Part shown: piece by piece, positions 51,123 to 58,805 of the stretch
How the letters are laid out: each line of letters opens with the position of its first letter
Numbering within the stretch: position 1 is the stretch's first letter
Source of the DNA: JAIVJM01 sp963816985
GTDB taxonomy: Bacteria > Acidobacteriota > Blastocatellia > Pyrinomonadales > Pyrinomonadaceae
DNA length: 64,000 nt
Assembly: GCA_963816985.1 (NCBI GenBank)
Contig: CAWFMF010000004.1
Span: 1,984,001 to 2,048,000 of the forward strand
Direction of reading: 5' to 3'
Position numbers and translations under genes: made by a program
The notes under the pieces: generated by a model
What the model was told of the DNA's origin: nothing
The model's input: the letters and a program-made list of their open reading frames with translations, nothing else
Database searches by the model: none

Positions 51123-53585
51123 TTACTTCTGCTCTTTGGCCTTGAGGCTCTCTTCAATCGCCGCGAGGCGCTGTTCGAGCGTCGAGACGCGGGCGCGGAG
51201 CTGTTCGACCTCGGCGGTCTTCTGTTGCAGTTCGGCGGTGCGCGCGTCGAGGGCCTTGACCGCCGCGAGGCTCACGCCCGCGAGGTCTTGCATGCCGATG
51301 GCCTTGTCGCTGGTGCCGAGCCCGAAGGCGCCGTAGAAGTCTTCGGCCATCGGGCCGAGGTGGCGCGATCTCGTGCCCTCGGAGATGTAGTTCCACGTCG
51401 AGACCGGCACTTTGCGCAGGCGGGCCAGCACGTCGTCGCCGTTGACGAGCGAGAAGTTCTCCTTCGTCGTGCGGCTCGAAGTGCAGTTGAAGACGCCGGA
51501 GCCCGCGGGCAAGTTGCAGCCCGTCGTGCCGCCGAGGTTCGTGCGGAAGCGGAAGCCGCCCGTGGCGCGCGCCGCGAACTCGTTGTTCGCCGTGTTGCGG
51601 AACGTGTCGGCGGAGGCCGTGGCCGAGCCGTCCGACCAGATAAAGGTGCCGCTGAAGCCGTTGTTCGAGGCGAACTTGCCCATCGCGGTGGTGTGATCCT
51701 GGTCAGCCGTCACGTTGTAGCCGATGGCGACCGCCGCGAGGCCGCGGATGTTGAAGGTGTCGGGGTCGCACTTGCCGTTGATGAGCGGGCCGCCCGACTT
51801 GGCGTTGTTGCCGAGGGCGACGCCGTAGGTGTCGCACACGCGGTTGCCCGCGCCCGCCGAGAACCCCGCCGCGCCCTTCACCTGATTGCCGCTGCCGAAG
51901 ACGATGGACGAAGTGCTCTCGGCGGAGTTCGTGTCGCCGAACGCGAGCGCGTAGAGGCCGATGGCGGTCGAGTTCGAACCGCCCGCCCAAGAGAAGAAGC
52001 CGACGTTGGCGTCGTCCCATTCGTTGTCGGCGTAGCCGGAGCGGAACGCGCCCTTGTAGCTGTCCCAGGAGGTGCGGTAGCCCTTGCCCTGCATCGGGGA
52101 GACGCCGATGCCGAGGTTGCCGGTGGCGACGAAGCTGCCGTTCTGGAAGACCTTGAAGAAGGCGGGCGTGTGGCCGCCGGGGCCGGAGCAGCAGGTCGAG
52201 CCGCCGCGCAGGTTAATCATCGGGGCCGTGCCGTTGGCGTCGCCGACCGAGAGCTGCTCCGCGCCGGGGACGAAGAGCACCGAGGGAGCGGCGGAGGCGG
52301 CAGCCGTCGTCATCTTCGTGCCGTCGGGGAAGACGATGCCGTTGTTCGTGCCGTTGATCTTGAAGTTACCGTTGACCGCCATCTTCTCGGTCGCGGTCGG
52401 GCTCATGCCGACGCCGACGTTGCCGCTCGTCCCGTCAATCGTCATGCGGATGGTGTCGTTGGTGCCGAAGTTGAAAGGAACCTGCCCGATGGAGGTCAGG
52501 AAGATGTTCGGCAACGCGCTGTTGTACTGGTAGCGGCCCCGCTCCGCGCCCGCGCCCCAGAGGGAGACGGCGGAGAAGCCGTTCGGCGCGTCGTTCCTCA
52601 CCATGAGCTGCGTCATCGAGCCGAGCGTGCCGTTGAAGGCTTGGTCTTTGCGGACTTCGAGGACGTTGGCCGGAGCGGCGGTGCCGATGCCGATGCGGCC
52701 CGCGTTCTCCTTGATGATGGAGTCGCCAACGACCGCGCCGGGGCCGTCAGCCCATTTCGCGATGGAGCCGGTCGTGCCCGTCCCCGTAGCGTTCGCCGTC
52801 GAAGGGGTGTCGCCGTTTGCCGCCGCGTCCGTCTTGCCGTCGGCGCTCGACTTCTTGCCCGCCGAGGTCATGACCGTGCCATCGTCGAAGACGATGCCGC
52901 CGCGGGCGCGGATCGTGCCCGCCACGTCGAGCGTCGCTTCGGGCTTGTCCGTCCCGATGCCGACCTGACCTTCGGGCGTGATGCGGACGTGCTCTTTATC
53001 CTTGCCGGAGAAAACGTCGCCGGTGCGAAGGGTGAGCGCGCCCGAAGTGCTCGTCACCTGACCGTCGTTGCCGTCGTGCGCCGTGACGGTCGCCGCCTGC
53101 GGCGCGCTGTCGTTCAAGACCGCAATCGCGCCCTCGTCATCGGACTGCTTGACGGCCCCGGCCTGCGCGCCGGAGAGCTTCGAGGCGCGCGCGCCGCGCA
53201 GAGAAAGTTGACCGCCCTCAAGCGAGACCGTGCCGAGCCGCTGGCCCGTCCGCCCGCGCAAGTCCTTGAAGGTCACGACGAGGAGGTAGGAGCCGCCCGA
53301 AAGCATCTGCGGGACTTCCGCCGTCTTCAAGTCAACGATGTTGCCCTGCCGGAAGTCGGTGTCGAAAAGCCGCTCGCCCCCGTCGGAAATGATTTCGACC
53401 CGCATCTGGACGCCCTCTTCGGGCGACGCGAAGCGGACGCCTTCAGCCGTGGCCGAGGCGGTCACAACCGTGGAAGATGATTGACGCGCCTGCGCGGCGG
53501 CCCCTTCGGTCTGGGCCTGCGCGGAGGGCGCGACGGCCAGCGCTGAGAGTGAAACTGCTAAGACGAGACGACGAATAATAGACAT
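51123..53585 (-). CDS. Secreted surface protein with C-terminal peptidase S74 (intramolecular chaperone) domain
   Basis: An 820-residue exported protein. Signal peptide LVLAVSLSALAVAPSAQA, then a beta-rich N-terminal domain (about 35-170) and a long stretch of tail-fibre-like beta-repeats, many of the form VGIGTDKPEATLDVAGTIRA, IGIGTAAPANVLEVRKDQAF, VGVGMSPTATEKMAVNGNFK. The C-terminus is the self-cleaving chaperone domain: SRTTKENFSLVNGDDVLARL, VSTWNYISEG, HLGPMAEDFYGAFGLG, IGMQDLAGVSLAAVKAL, with a terminal coiled coil. S74 domains trimerise and then release phage fibres and bacterial surface fibres. Start ATG 53585 chosen for the signal peptide. Not phage-like in context. Confidence 0.88.
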   Translation of the reverse strand: MSIIRRLVLAVSLSALAVAPSAQAQTEGAAAQARQSSSTVVTASATAEGVRFASPEEGVQMRVEIISDGGERLFDTDFRQGNIVDLKTAEVPQMLSGGSYLLVVTFKDLRGRTGQRLGTVSLEGGQLSLRGARASKLSGAQAGAVKQSDDEGAIAVLNDSAPQAATVTAHDGNDGQVTSTSGALTLRTGDVFSGKDKEHVRITPEGQVGIGTDKPEATLDVAGTIRARGGIVFDDGTVMTSAGKKSSADGKTDAAANGDTPSTANATGTGTTGSIAKWADGPGAVVGDSIIKENAGRIGIGTAAPANVLEVRKDQAFNGTLGSMTQLMVRNDAPNGFSAVSLWGAGAERGRYQYNSALPNIFLTSIGQVPFNFGTNDTIRMTIDGTSGNVGVGMSPTATEKMAVNGNFKINGTNNGIVFPDGTKMTTAAASAAPSVLFVPGAEQLSVGDANGTAPMINLRGGSTCCSGPGGHTPAFFKVFQNGSFVATGNLGIGVSPMQGKGYRTSWDSYKGAFRSGYADNEWDDANVGFFSWAGGSNSTAIGLYALAFGDTNSAESTSSIVFGSGNQVKGAAGFSAGAGNRVCDTYGVALGNNAKSGGPLINGKCDPDTFNIRGLAAVAIGYNVTADQDHTTAMGKFASNNGFSGTFIWSDGSATASADTFRNTANNEFAARATGGFRFRTNLGGTTGCNLPAGSGVFNCTSSRTTKENFSLVNGDDVLARLRKVPVSTWNYISEGTRSRHLGPMAEDFYGAFGLGTSDKAIGMQDLAGVSLAAVKALDARTAELQQKTAEVEQLRARVSTLEQRLAAIEESLKAKEQK

Positions 53586-53799
53586 GACCTTCTCCTTATA
53601 ATTCCCCTTCAAAATTATCCGAGAACCCTTCTCCGGCGGGCCTTTAGGGGCCGCCGTCATCAACTAACGCGGCGAAATCCGCCGGACTCAATCAACGCGG
53701 CGCGCAAAATATTTTCGACGCGCGGGCGTCCCCCGTGCCCTTTGGCGCGTCTCTGCTAAACTGTTCGAACAACGACAGCAACGAGAGGGGAACAAAGCG

Positions 53800-54141
53800 A
53801 TGGACGATTTCGACCGTTACCGCGCGGAGATGAATGAAAAGCTTTTGGGCAGCAACCACCTCGGCATCAAGCGATTCTTCGCGCTCGACACGCAGGCTTA
53901 CGAGGACGGCGCGCTCGACCGGCGCACGAAGGAGCTGATGGGCTTGACGGCCTCGGTCGTCCTGCGCTGCGACGACTGCGTGACCTACCACGTCAAGCAG
54001 TGCGCCGCGCTCGGCGTGACGCGCGAGGAGTTCCTCGACGCCTTCAACGTCGCGCTCGTCGTCGGCGGCTCGATCACCATCCCGCACCTCCGCCGCGCCG
54101 TCGAACGGCTCGACCAGATTCTGGAAGGCGAGACGGATTAA
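53800..54141 (+). CDS. AhpD-like carboxymuconolactone decarboxylase family protein
   Basis: A 113-residue all-helical protein with the redox motif RCDDCVTYHVKQC (C57-x2-C60 and H64), matching AhpD-type alkylhydroperoxidase proteins that use a CxxC-x3-H relay. GAGAGGGG precedes ATG 53800. The family reduces peroxides or organic hydroperoxides with a thiol partner. A thioredoxin-domain protein is encoded directly downstream, which fits a redox role, though no pairing is shown. Confidence 0.9.
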   Translation: MDDFDRYRAEMNEKLLGSNHLGIKRFFALDTQAYEDGALDRRTKELMGLTASVVLRCDDCVTYHVKQCAALGVTREEFLDAFNVALVVGGSITIPHLRRAVERLDQILEGETD

Positions 54142-54146
54142 AGGGC

Positions 54147-54202
54147 AAGGATGAGGGATGAAGGATGAAGAAGATGAAGGAGCTGCTATCTCGATTTCAA
54201 AA
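54147..54202. repeat. Heptamer-unit tract before the thioredoxin-NHL gene
   Basis: GGATGAG, GGATGAA, GGATGAA, then GAAGATGAAGG and GCTATCTCGATTTC, which resembles one arm of the element at 63385-63506. No opposite arm is present, so this is a partial copy. Confidence 0.5.
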
Positions 54203-56374
54203 ATGATAATGATGAGGGCAATGCTCCTCGCCGTCGTCGCGTGTCTGTCGCTGATGCTTGCGCCTTTCGTCGGCGGGCGGCTCGCGCACGCGCAGACAAG
54301 TTCGGGCGGCGCTGCTGAAACGGAGGCTGACGTGGCGACTCGACAGTTGGGGCGCGTGCGTGCGCCGGAACTCGCGGGCGGGCGCGGGTGGCTGAACACG
54401 GAGCAGCCGCTCTCGCTCGCCGCCTTGCGCGGCAAGGTCGTGCTCCTCGACTTCTGGACTTACGGTTGCATCAACTGTATTCACATCATCCCCGACCTCC
54501 AAAGGCTCGAAGAGAAGTACGCCCGCCAGCTCGTCGTCATCGGCGTCCACTCGGCGAAGTTCGAGAACGAGAAGGAGACCGAGAACATCCGCCGCATCAT
54601 CCTCCGATACGGCATCGAGCACCCCGTAGTTAACGACGCCGACTTTCGCATCTGGGAAGCCTACGCCGTCCGCGCGTGGCCGACGCAGGTCTTGATTGAC
54701 CCGGCGGGCTACGTCGTCGGGCAGGTCTCCGGCGAGGGCAACTACGACGTGATTGATAAAGCCGTCGCGCAGCTCGTCGAAGAAGCGCGCAAGCGCGGCG
54801 CGCTCAACGAGCAGCCCTTGAAGCTCGCCCTCGAACGCGCGAAGGTCGGCGACTTGCCGCTCGCCTTTCCCGGCAAGGTGCTCGCCGACGCCGCAGGCGA
54901 CCGGCTCTTCATCGCCGACTCGAACCACCACCGCGTCGTCGTCGCGCGGCTCGACGGCACGCTCCTTTACACCGTCGGCACGGGGCAGGCGGGCGCGCGC
55001 GACGGCGCGTTCGACACCGCGACTTTTCAGAGACCGCAGGGGCTCGCGCTCGAAGGCGAGACGCTCTACGTCGCCGACACCGCGAACCACTTGATTCGAC
55101 GCGTGGACTTGAAGGCGCGCGCCGTCTCGACCGTCGCGGGCACGGGGCGGCAGTCGCGCGACTACGGGACGCGCGGCGGCGCGGCGCGCACAACTGCGCT
55201 CAGCTCGCCCTGGGACTTGCAGCTCAAAGGGCAGACGCTCTACGTCGCGATGGCCGGGCCACACCAAATCTGGCAACTCGATTTACAGAAGCAGGAGCTT
55301 TCCGTCTTCGCCGGTTCGGGGAGAGAAGCGCGGGCCGACGGCTCGCGCGAGGACTCGGCCTTCGCGCAGCCTTCGGGGCTCACGACCGACGGCGAGACCC
55401 TCTTCGTCGCCGACAGCGAATCGAACATCATCCGCGCCGTCTCGCTTCCAGATGCAACGCGCGGCGGCGACATTCCGAAGGCGTCGCCTTCATCAACTTC
55501 AACAACCGCGCCTTCATCAACGTCCGACGTTGATGAAGTGCGGACGCTCGTCGGCGGCGACCTCTTCGAGTTCGGCGACACGGACGGGAGCGGCGACGAC
55601 GTGCGCTTGCAGCACCCTTTGGGCGTCGTCTTCCGTGAGGGCCGCGTCCTCATCGCCGACACCTACAACCACAAGATTAAAGAGCTTGACCCCGCGACGC
55701 GCACCGTCCGCACCTTCGCGGGGACGGGCCGACCGGGGCAGACGGACGGACAGCAACCCACCTTCTACGAGCCCGGCGGCCTGAGCGTCGCGCGCGGCAA
55801 ACTCTACGTCGCCGACACCAACAACCACGCCGTCCGCGTCGTTGACCTCAAGACGAAGCAGACCACGACGCTCGCCCTGCGCGGACTCCAGCCGCCCGCG
55901 CCCGCCGCCAACGCCGCCGCCAGTGACAAAGTAACGGACGCGCCGAACACGTCGGAGATGAAGCTCGCGCCGCAGAGAATCGGCGCGGGCGTCGAAGCGG
56001 CATTGACGGTTGATGTCGCGCTCCCCAACGGTTATCACCTCAACCCGTCCGCGCCGCACCGCTACAAAATCAGCGTCGAGGGCGGGCCGCAGCATCTCGG
56101 CCTCGAATCGGACTTGAAGACGGGACTGGCTTGGAGAGACAAGACCCTGACGAAAATCTCGAAGGACTTGAAGCTCCCGCTGCGCGTCCCCTTGCGCACC
56201 TTCACGCCGGGCGCGTCCGAGCTGCGCGTCCAGCTCACGCTCTACTACTGCCGCGAAGACGACACCGGCGTCTGCCGCATCAAGACCCTCGCGTGGCGCG
56301 CGCCCGTCGAAGTCTCAAGCGACGCGGGCGCGGGACGCGAGATTAAGGTTCAAGGGAAGATTGATGAGCCGTGA
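54203..56374 (+). CDS. Thioredoxin-like, NHL-repeat and DsbD-N-like protein (NHLRC2-type)
   Basis: A 723-residue exported protein. Signal segment MLLAVVACLSLMLAPFVGG, then a thioredoxin-like domain (about 55-200) with active site DFWTYGCINCIHIIPDLQRL (CINC). A six-bladed NHL beta-propeller follows (about 210-585), for example GDRLFIADSNHHRVVVARLD, LYVADTANHLIRRVDL, LIADTYNHKIKELDP and LYVADTNNHAVRVVDL. The C-terminal 130 residues are a DsbD N-terminal-like Ig domain (ALPNGYHLNPSAPHRYKISV). ATG 54203 chosen because upstream codons are repeat-derived; ATG 54158 is an alternative. A low-complexity Ser/Thr insert (about residue 430) is encoded by a palindrome. Likely a periplasmic thiol-redox protein. 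Confidence 0.88.
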   Translation: MIMMRAMLLAVVACLSLMLAPFVGGRLAHAQTSSGGAAETEADVATRQLGRVRAPELAGGRGWLNTEQPLSLAALRGKVVLLDFWTYGCINCIHIIPDLQRLEEKYARQLVVIGVHSAKFENEKETENIRRIILRYGIEHPVVNDADFRIWEAYAVRAWPTQVLIDPAGYVVGQVSGEGNYDVIDKAVAQLVEEARKRGALNEQPLKLALERAKVGDLPLAFPGKVLADAAGDRLFIADSNHHRVVVARLDGTLLYTVGTGQAGARDGAFDTATFQRPQGLALEGETLYVADTANHLIRRVDLKARAVSTVAGTGRQSRDYGTRGGAARTTALSSPWDLQLKGQTLYVAMAGPHQIWQLDLQKQELSVFAGSGREARADGSREDSAFAQPSGLTTDGETLFVADSESNIIRAVSLPDATRGGDIPKASPSSTSTTAPSSTSDVDEVRTLVGGDLFEFGDTDGSGDDVRLQHPLGVVFREGRVLIADTYNHKIKELDPATRTVRTFAGTGRPGQTDGQQPTFYEPGGLSVARGKLYVADTNNHAVRVVDLKTKQTTTLALRGLQPPAPAANAAASDKVTDAPNTSEMKLAPQRIGAGVEAALTVDVALPNGYHLNPSAPHRYKISVEGGPQHLGLESDLKTGLAWRDKTLTKISKDLKLPLRVPLRTFTPGASELRVQLTLYYCREDDTGVCRIKTLAWRAPVEVSSDAGAGREIKVQGKIDEP
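55512..55538. repeat. In-frame perfect palindrome in the NHL protein gene
   Basis: CTTCATCAACGTC-C-GACGTTGATGAAG, 13-bp arms with a one-base centre, inside a low-complexity coding stretch. CCTTCATCAAC also occurs directly at 55487-55497 and 55511-55521. Confidence 0.85.
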
Positions 56375-56395
56375 GGGATGAGCAGTAAGGTTTGA

Positions 56396-56682
56396 GCCCC
56401 GTTAGGGGCGTCGGAGATTAGCCGGGGGTGGAGCCGCAGGAGCGAGCCGCAGGCGAGCGACGAAGGCGCAACCCCCGGAACCCGCACGACAAAAGCATTC
56501 TCGCCCCGGCAGGGGCGACGGAAACGACGCGCGTCTACATTCATCGCGTCTGTTCCCGCGCCCCTGCCGGGGCGAGAATGCTTTTCGTGACTTCTTCCGG
56601 GGGTTGCGCTTCGGAGGCTGAAGCCTCCTCGCTCACCCCCGGCTAATCTCCGATGCCCCTTTCAGGGGCTTTGACGTGCGGC
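56396..56682. repeat. Nested inverted-repeat element after the NHL gene
   Basis: Gene-free stretch. The outer arms GCCCCGTTAGGGGC and GCCCCTTTCAGGGGC flank GTCGGAGATTAGCCGGGGGT / ACCCCCGGCTAATCTCCGAT arms, then GCGCAACCCCCGG / CCGGGGGTTGCGC, then AGCATTCTCGCCCCGGCAGG / CCTGCCGGGGCGAGAATGCT, around a central loop near 56550. Several arms are each themselves palindromic. Looks like a non-coding mobile or extragenic palindrome cluster. Confidence 0.9.
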
Positions 56683-56702
56683 TCGAATTTTTTCCGCCAC
56701 TC

Positions 56703-58748
56703 TCAGTGCGTCAACTCAGACTCGATGGTCGTCGTCGCCGAGAGGCGGATGGGGGCGGCGGGGAGGTTGTTTGTGTTTCCGGCCATCGCGTTGGCAAGGA
56801 CGTTTGCGGCCTCTTGGAGTGTGTGCTGTTGGTCGTCTGAGTATTCGGCGAGCGAGGCCGAGTAGAGCGAGAGCGCGCCGTAGAGTTCCTTGTCGGTGAC
56901 GACGGGGACGACGGCGAGGGTGCGGTAGTCGGCGAAGTGCGTGGCGAAGTTCGGCGGCAGGTCGAGACGCGGGTCGGTGTTGCAGAAGGGCTTGCGGTTG
57001 GCGAGCACCCAGCCCGTCACGCCTTCGCCCGCCGGGACGCGCCGTCCCGCGAGCATCTGCGCGTTGCGCCCCGTGGCGTGCGTCACGCGGTTCTCGCCCG
57101 TGACGGGGAGCACGCGCACGAAGGTGCACGTCTCGAAGGGCACGAGCGCGGCGAGGCGTTCGACGAAGGCCGCGACCTTCTCTTCCTCCGACCCGGCAGC
57201 CGCGACTTCGCGCGCGAGCGCCTCGACGGCCTGACGCGCTTCCGCGCGCGGCGCGCTGGCGTCAACGCCTTCCGCCCCGGCTACCTTCTCCTCGGCGAGC
57301 CCGGCGGCGGGCGCGACCTTCAAGGCTTCTTCCGAAAGCTGTTCCATCGGCTCGATGCCGTAGTTGGGGACGGGCACGTCGCGGTGCGCCTGAATCTCGG
57401 CCTCGTATTCGGGGAGGTGCGTGATGAAGGTTCCGACCACGCGCGGGTCGTACATCGTGCCGCTGCCCTCCATGATGAAGTTGATGGCCTCCTCGCGCGT
57501 CATCCCTTTGCGGTACTGGCGGTCTTCGCGCACGGCGTCGAAGCAGTCCACGACCGAAAGGATGCGCGCCGTCAGAGGAATCTCTTCGCCCTTCAAGCCG
57601 TCGGGGTAGCCGCGACCGTCCCAACGCTCGTGGTGCGAGCGGACGACCGGCGCGACGGGGTAAGGGAACTCGACGCGGCTTAAGATTTGCGCGCCCGCGA
57701 CCGTGTGCAGCTTCATGCGGTCGAACTCGGCGGCGGTGAGCTTGCCCGGCTTGTTCAGGATGTAGTCGGGGACGGCGATCTTGCCGATGTCGTGCAGGAG
57801 CGCGCCCGCGCGCAGGGCTTCAATCTCGGCGTCGTCGCAGCCCAAGAGGCGCGCCACGCCCGCGGAGTAAATCTGCACGCGCAGAACGTGCTCATGCGTC
57901 ACCTCGTCCTTGGCGTTGATGGCGACGGCGAGCGCCTCGATGGTCTGCCGGTGCGCCTTCTCAAGTGTGGAGATGCGCTCCTGATTCGCCTTCTCGATGA
58001 GGCCGATGCGCTCGCGCACGCCGTTGCGGTACTGGCGGTGTCCGAGGTAGAGCGTCACGAGGATGGGGCCGCCGAGGATGATGACGAGGAGCGCGCCCTG
58101 TTGCAGCGCGAGATACATCAAAGTCGCCGCCGCGCCCGTCGGCAGGAACATCGTGGCCGCCCACAAAAACTCTTTCCACGAGCGCAGCAAGGCGTTCCCG
58201 TGGCGCAGGGCGAGCAGCGTCGAGAGCAGACCGGCGTTGATGACGATGTGGACGATGCTCGCGACGAGCAGGGCGAGCGCGGCGGCCTTGAAGGAGTTCG
58301 CGCCGCCCGACTCCGGCTCCTCAAAGCCGAAGCGCAAGACCGCGCCGAGCGCGGCGGCGGCCACGCCGACGGCGAGCGACATCATGCCTTGCGAGAAGAG
58401 GTTGCTCGAAAGTCTCCGCACCGCGCGGCGCGAGGTAGTAAAACCCTCGATGCCGCCGATGAGGATGGCCGGGGCCGGGCCGCACCAGCACGCGACGAGC
58501 AGGATGATGGCGTCCGAGAGGCTGAAGGAAATCTTCTCGCGCGTGAAGGCGAGTCCCGAAGGCACGGGGTAAACGTGCGGGAACATCCCGACCACCACGA
58601 CGAGCGGCACGAGCAGCAGCGTGACGAACTGCTCGCGCGGCGCGTAAGTGAACAGGACGGACGCGGCGGCGGCCAGCCAGAGCATGAGCCCCGTGGCCGT
58701 CACCGCCGCCTGATAGATGTTGCTTTTGAGGGGAACTTTCTTAGTCAT
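56703..58748 (-). CDS. Membrane HD-GYP phosphodiesterase with C-terminal GAF domain
   Basis: A 681-residue signalling protein. About six membrane helices fill residues 15-240 (MASE-type sensor; VTATGLMLWLAAAASVLFTY). A short coiled coil leads to an HD-GYP domain (about 262-440) with AINAKDEVTHEHVLRVQIYS, LLHDIGKIAVPDYILNKPGK, HHERWDGRGYPDGLKGEEIP. HD-GYP enzymes hydrolyse c-di-GMP. A GAF domain (about 510-665) ends the chain (ETCTFVRVLPVTGENRVTHA). ATG 58748 was preferred to the in-frame GTG nine bases earlier because AAGG lies eight bases upstream. Confidence 0.93.
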   Translation of the reverse strand: MTKKVPLKSNIYQAAVTATGLMLWLAAAASVLFTYAPREQFVTLLLVPLVVVVGMFPHVYPVPSGLAFTREKISFSLSDAIILLVACWCGPAPAILIGGIEGFTTSRRAVRRLSSNLFSQGMMSLAVGVAAAALGAVLRFGFEEPESGGANSFKAAALALLVASIVHIVINAGLLSTLLALRHGNALLRSWKEFLWAATMFLPTGAAATLMYLALQQGALLVIILGGPILVTLYLGHRQYRNGVRERIGLIEKANQERISTLEKAHRQTIEALAVAINAKDEVTHEHVLRVQIYSAGVARLLGCDDAEIEALRAGALLHDIGKIAVPDYILNKPGKLTAAEFDRMKLHTVAGAQILSRVEFPYPVAPVVRSHHERWDGRGYPDGLKGEEIPLTARILSVVDCFDAVREDRQYRKGMTREEAINFIMEGSGTMYDPRVVGTFITHLPEYEAEIQAHRDVPVPNYGIEPMEQLSEEALKVAPAAGLAEEKVAGAEGVDASAPRAEARQAVEALAREVAAAGSEEEKVAAFVERLAALVPFETCTFVRVLPVTGENRVTHATGRNAQMLAGRRVPAGEGVTGWVLANRKPFCNTDPRLDLPPNFATHFADYRTLAVVPVVTDKELYGALSLYSASLAEYSDDQQHTLQEAANVLANAMAGNTNNLPAAPIRLSATTTIESELTH

Positions 58749-58805
58749 GCTCCGCACCTTTTGACGTTAGAAAGTGAGGGAGGGGGGCGTCTGTTTCTTT
58801 AGCCT

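Noticed and set aside
50427..53480. Very long open frame (over 1000 codons) on the plus strand opposite cheW and the S74 protein
   Set aside because: Composition is Arg/Ala/Val/Glu low-complexity typical of antisense frames in GC-rich DNA; the minus strand has clear S74, CheW and signal-peptide motifs.
51123..53585. Prophage tail-fibre gene, hence prophage
   Set aside because: S74 domain is phage-like, but the protein has a signal peptide and no other phage genes are nearby.
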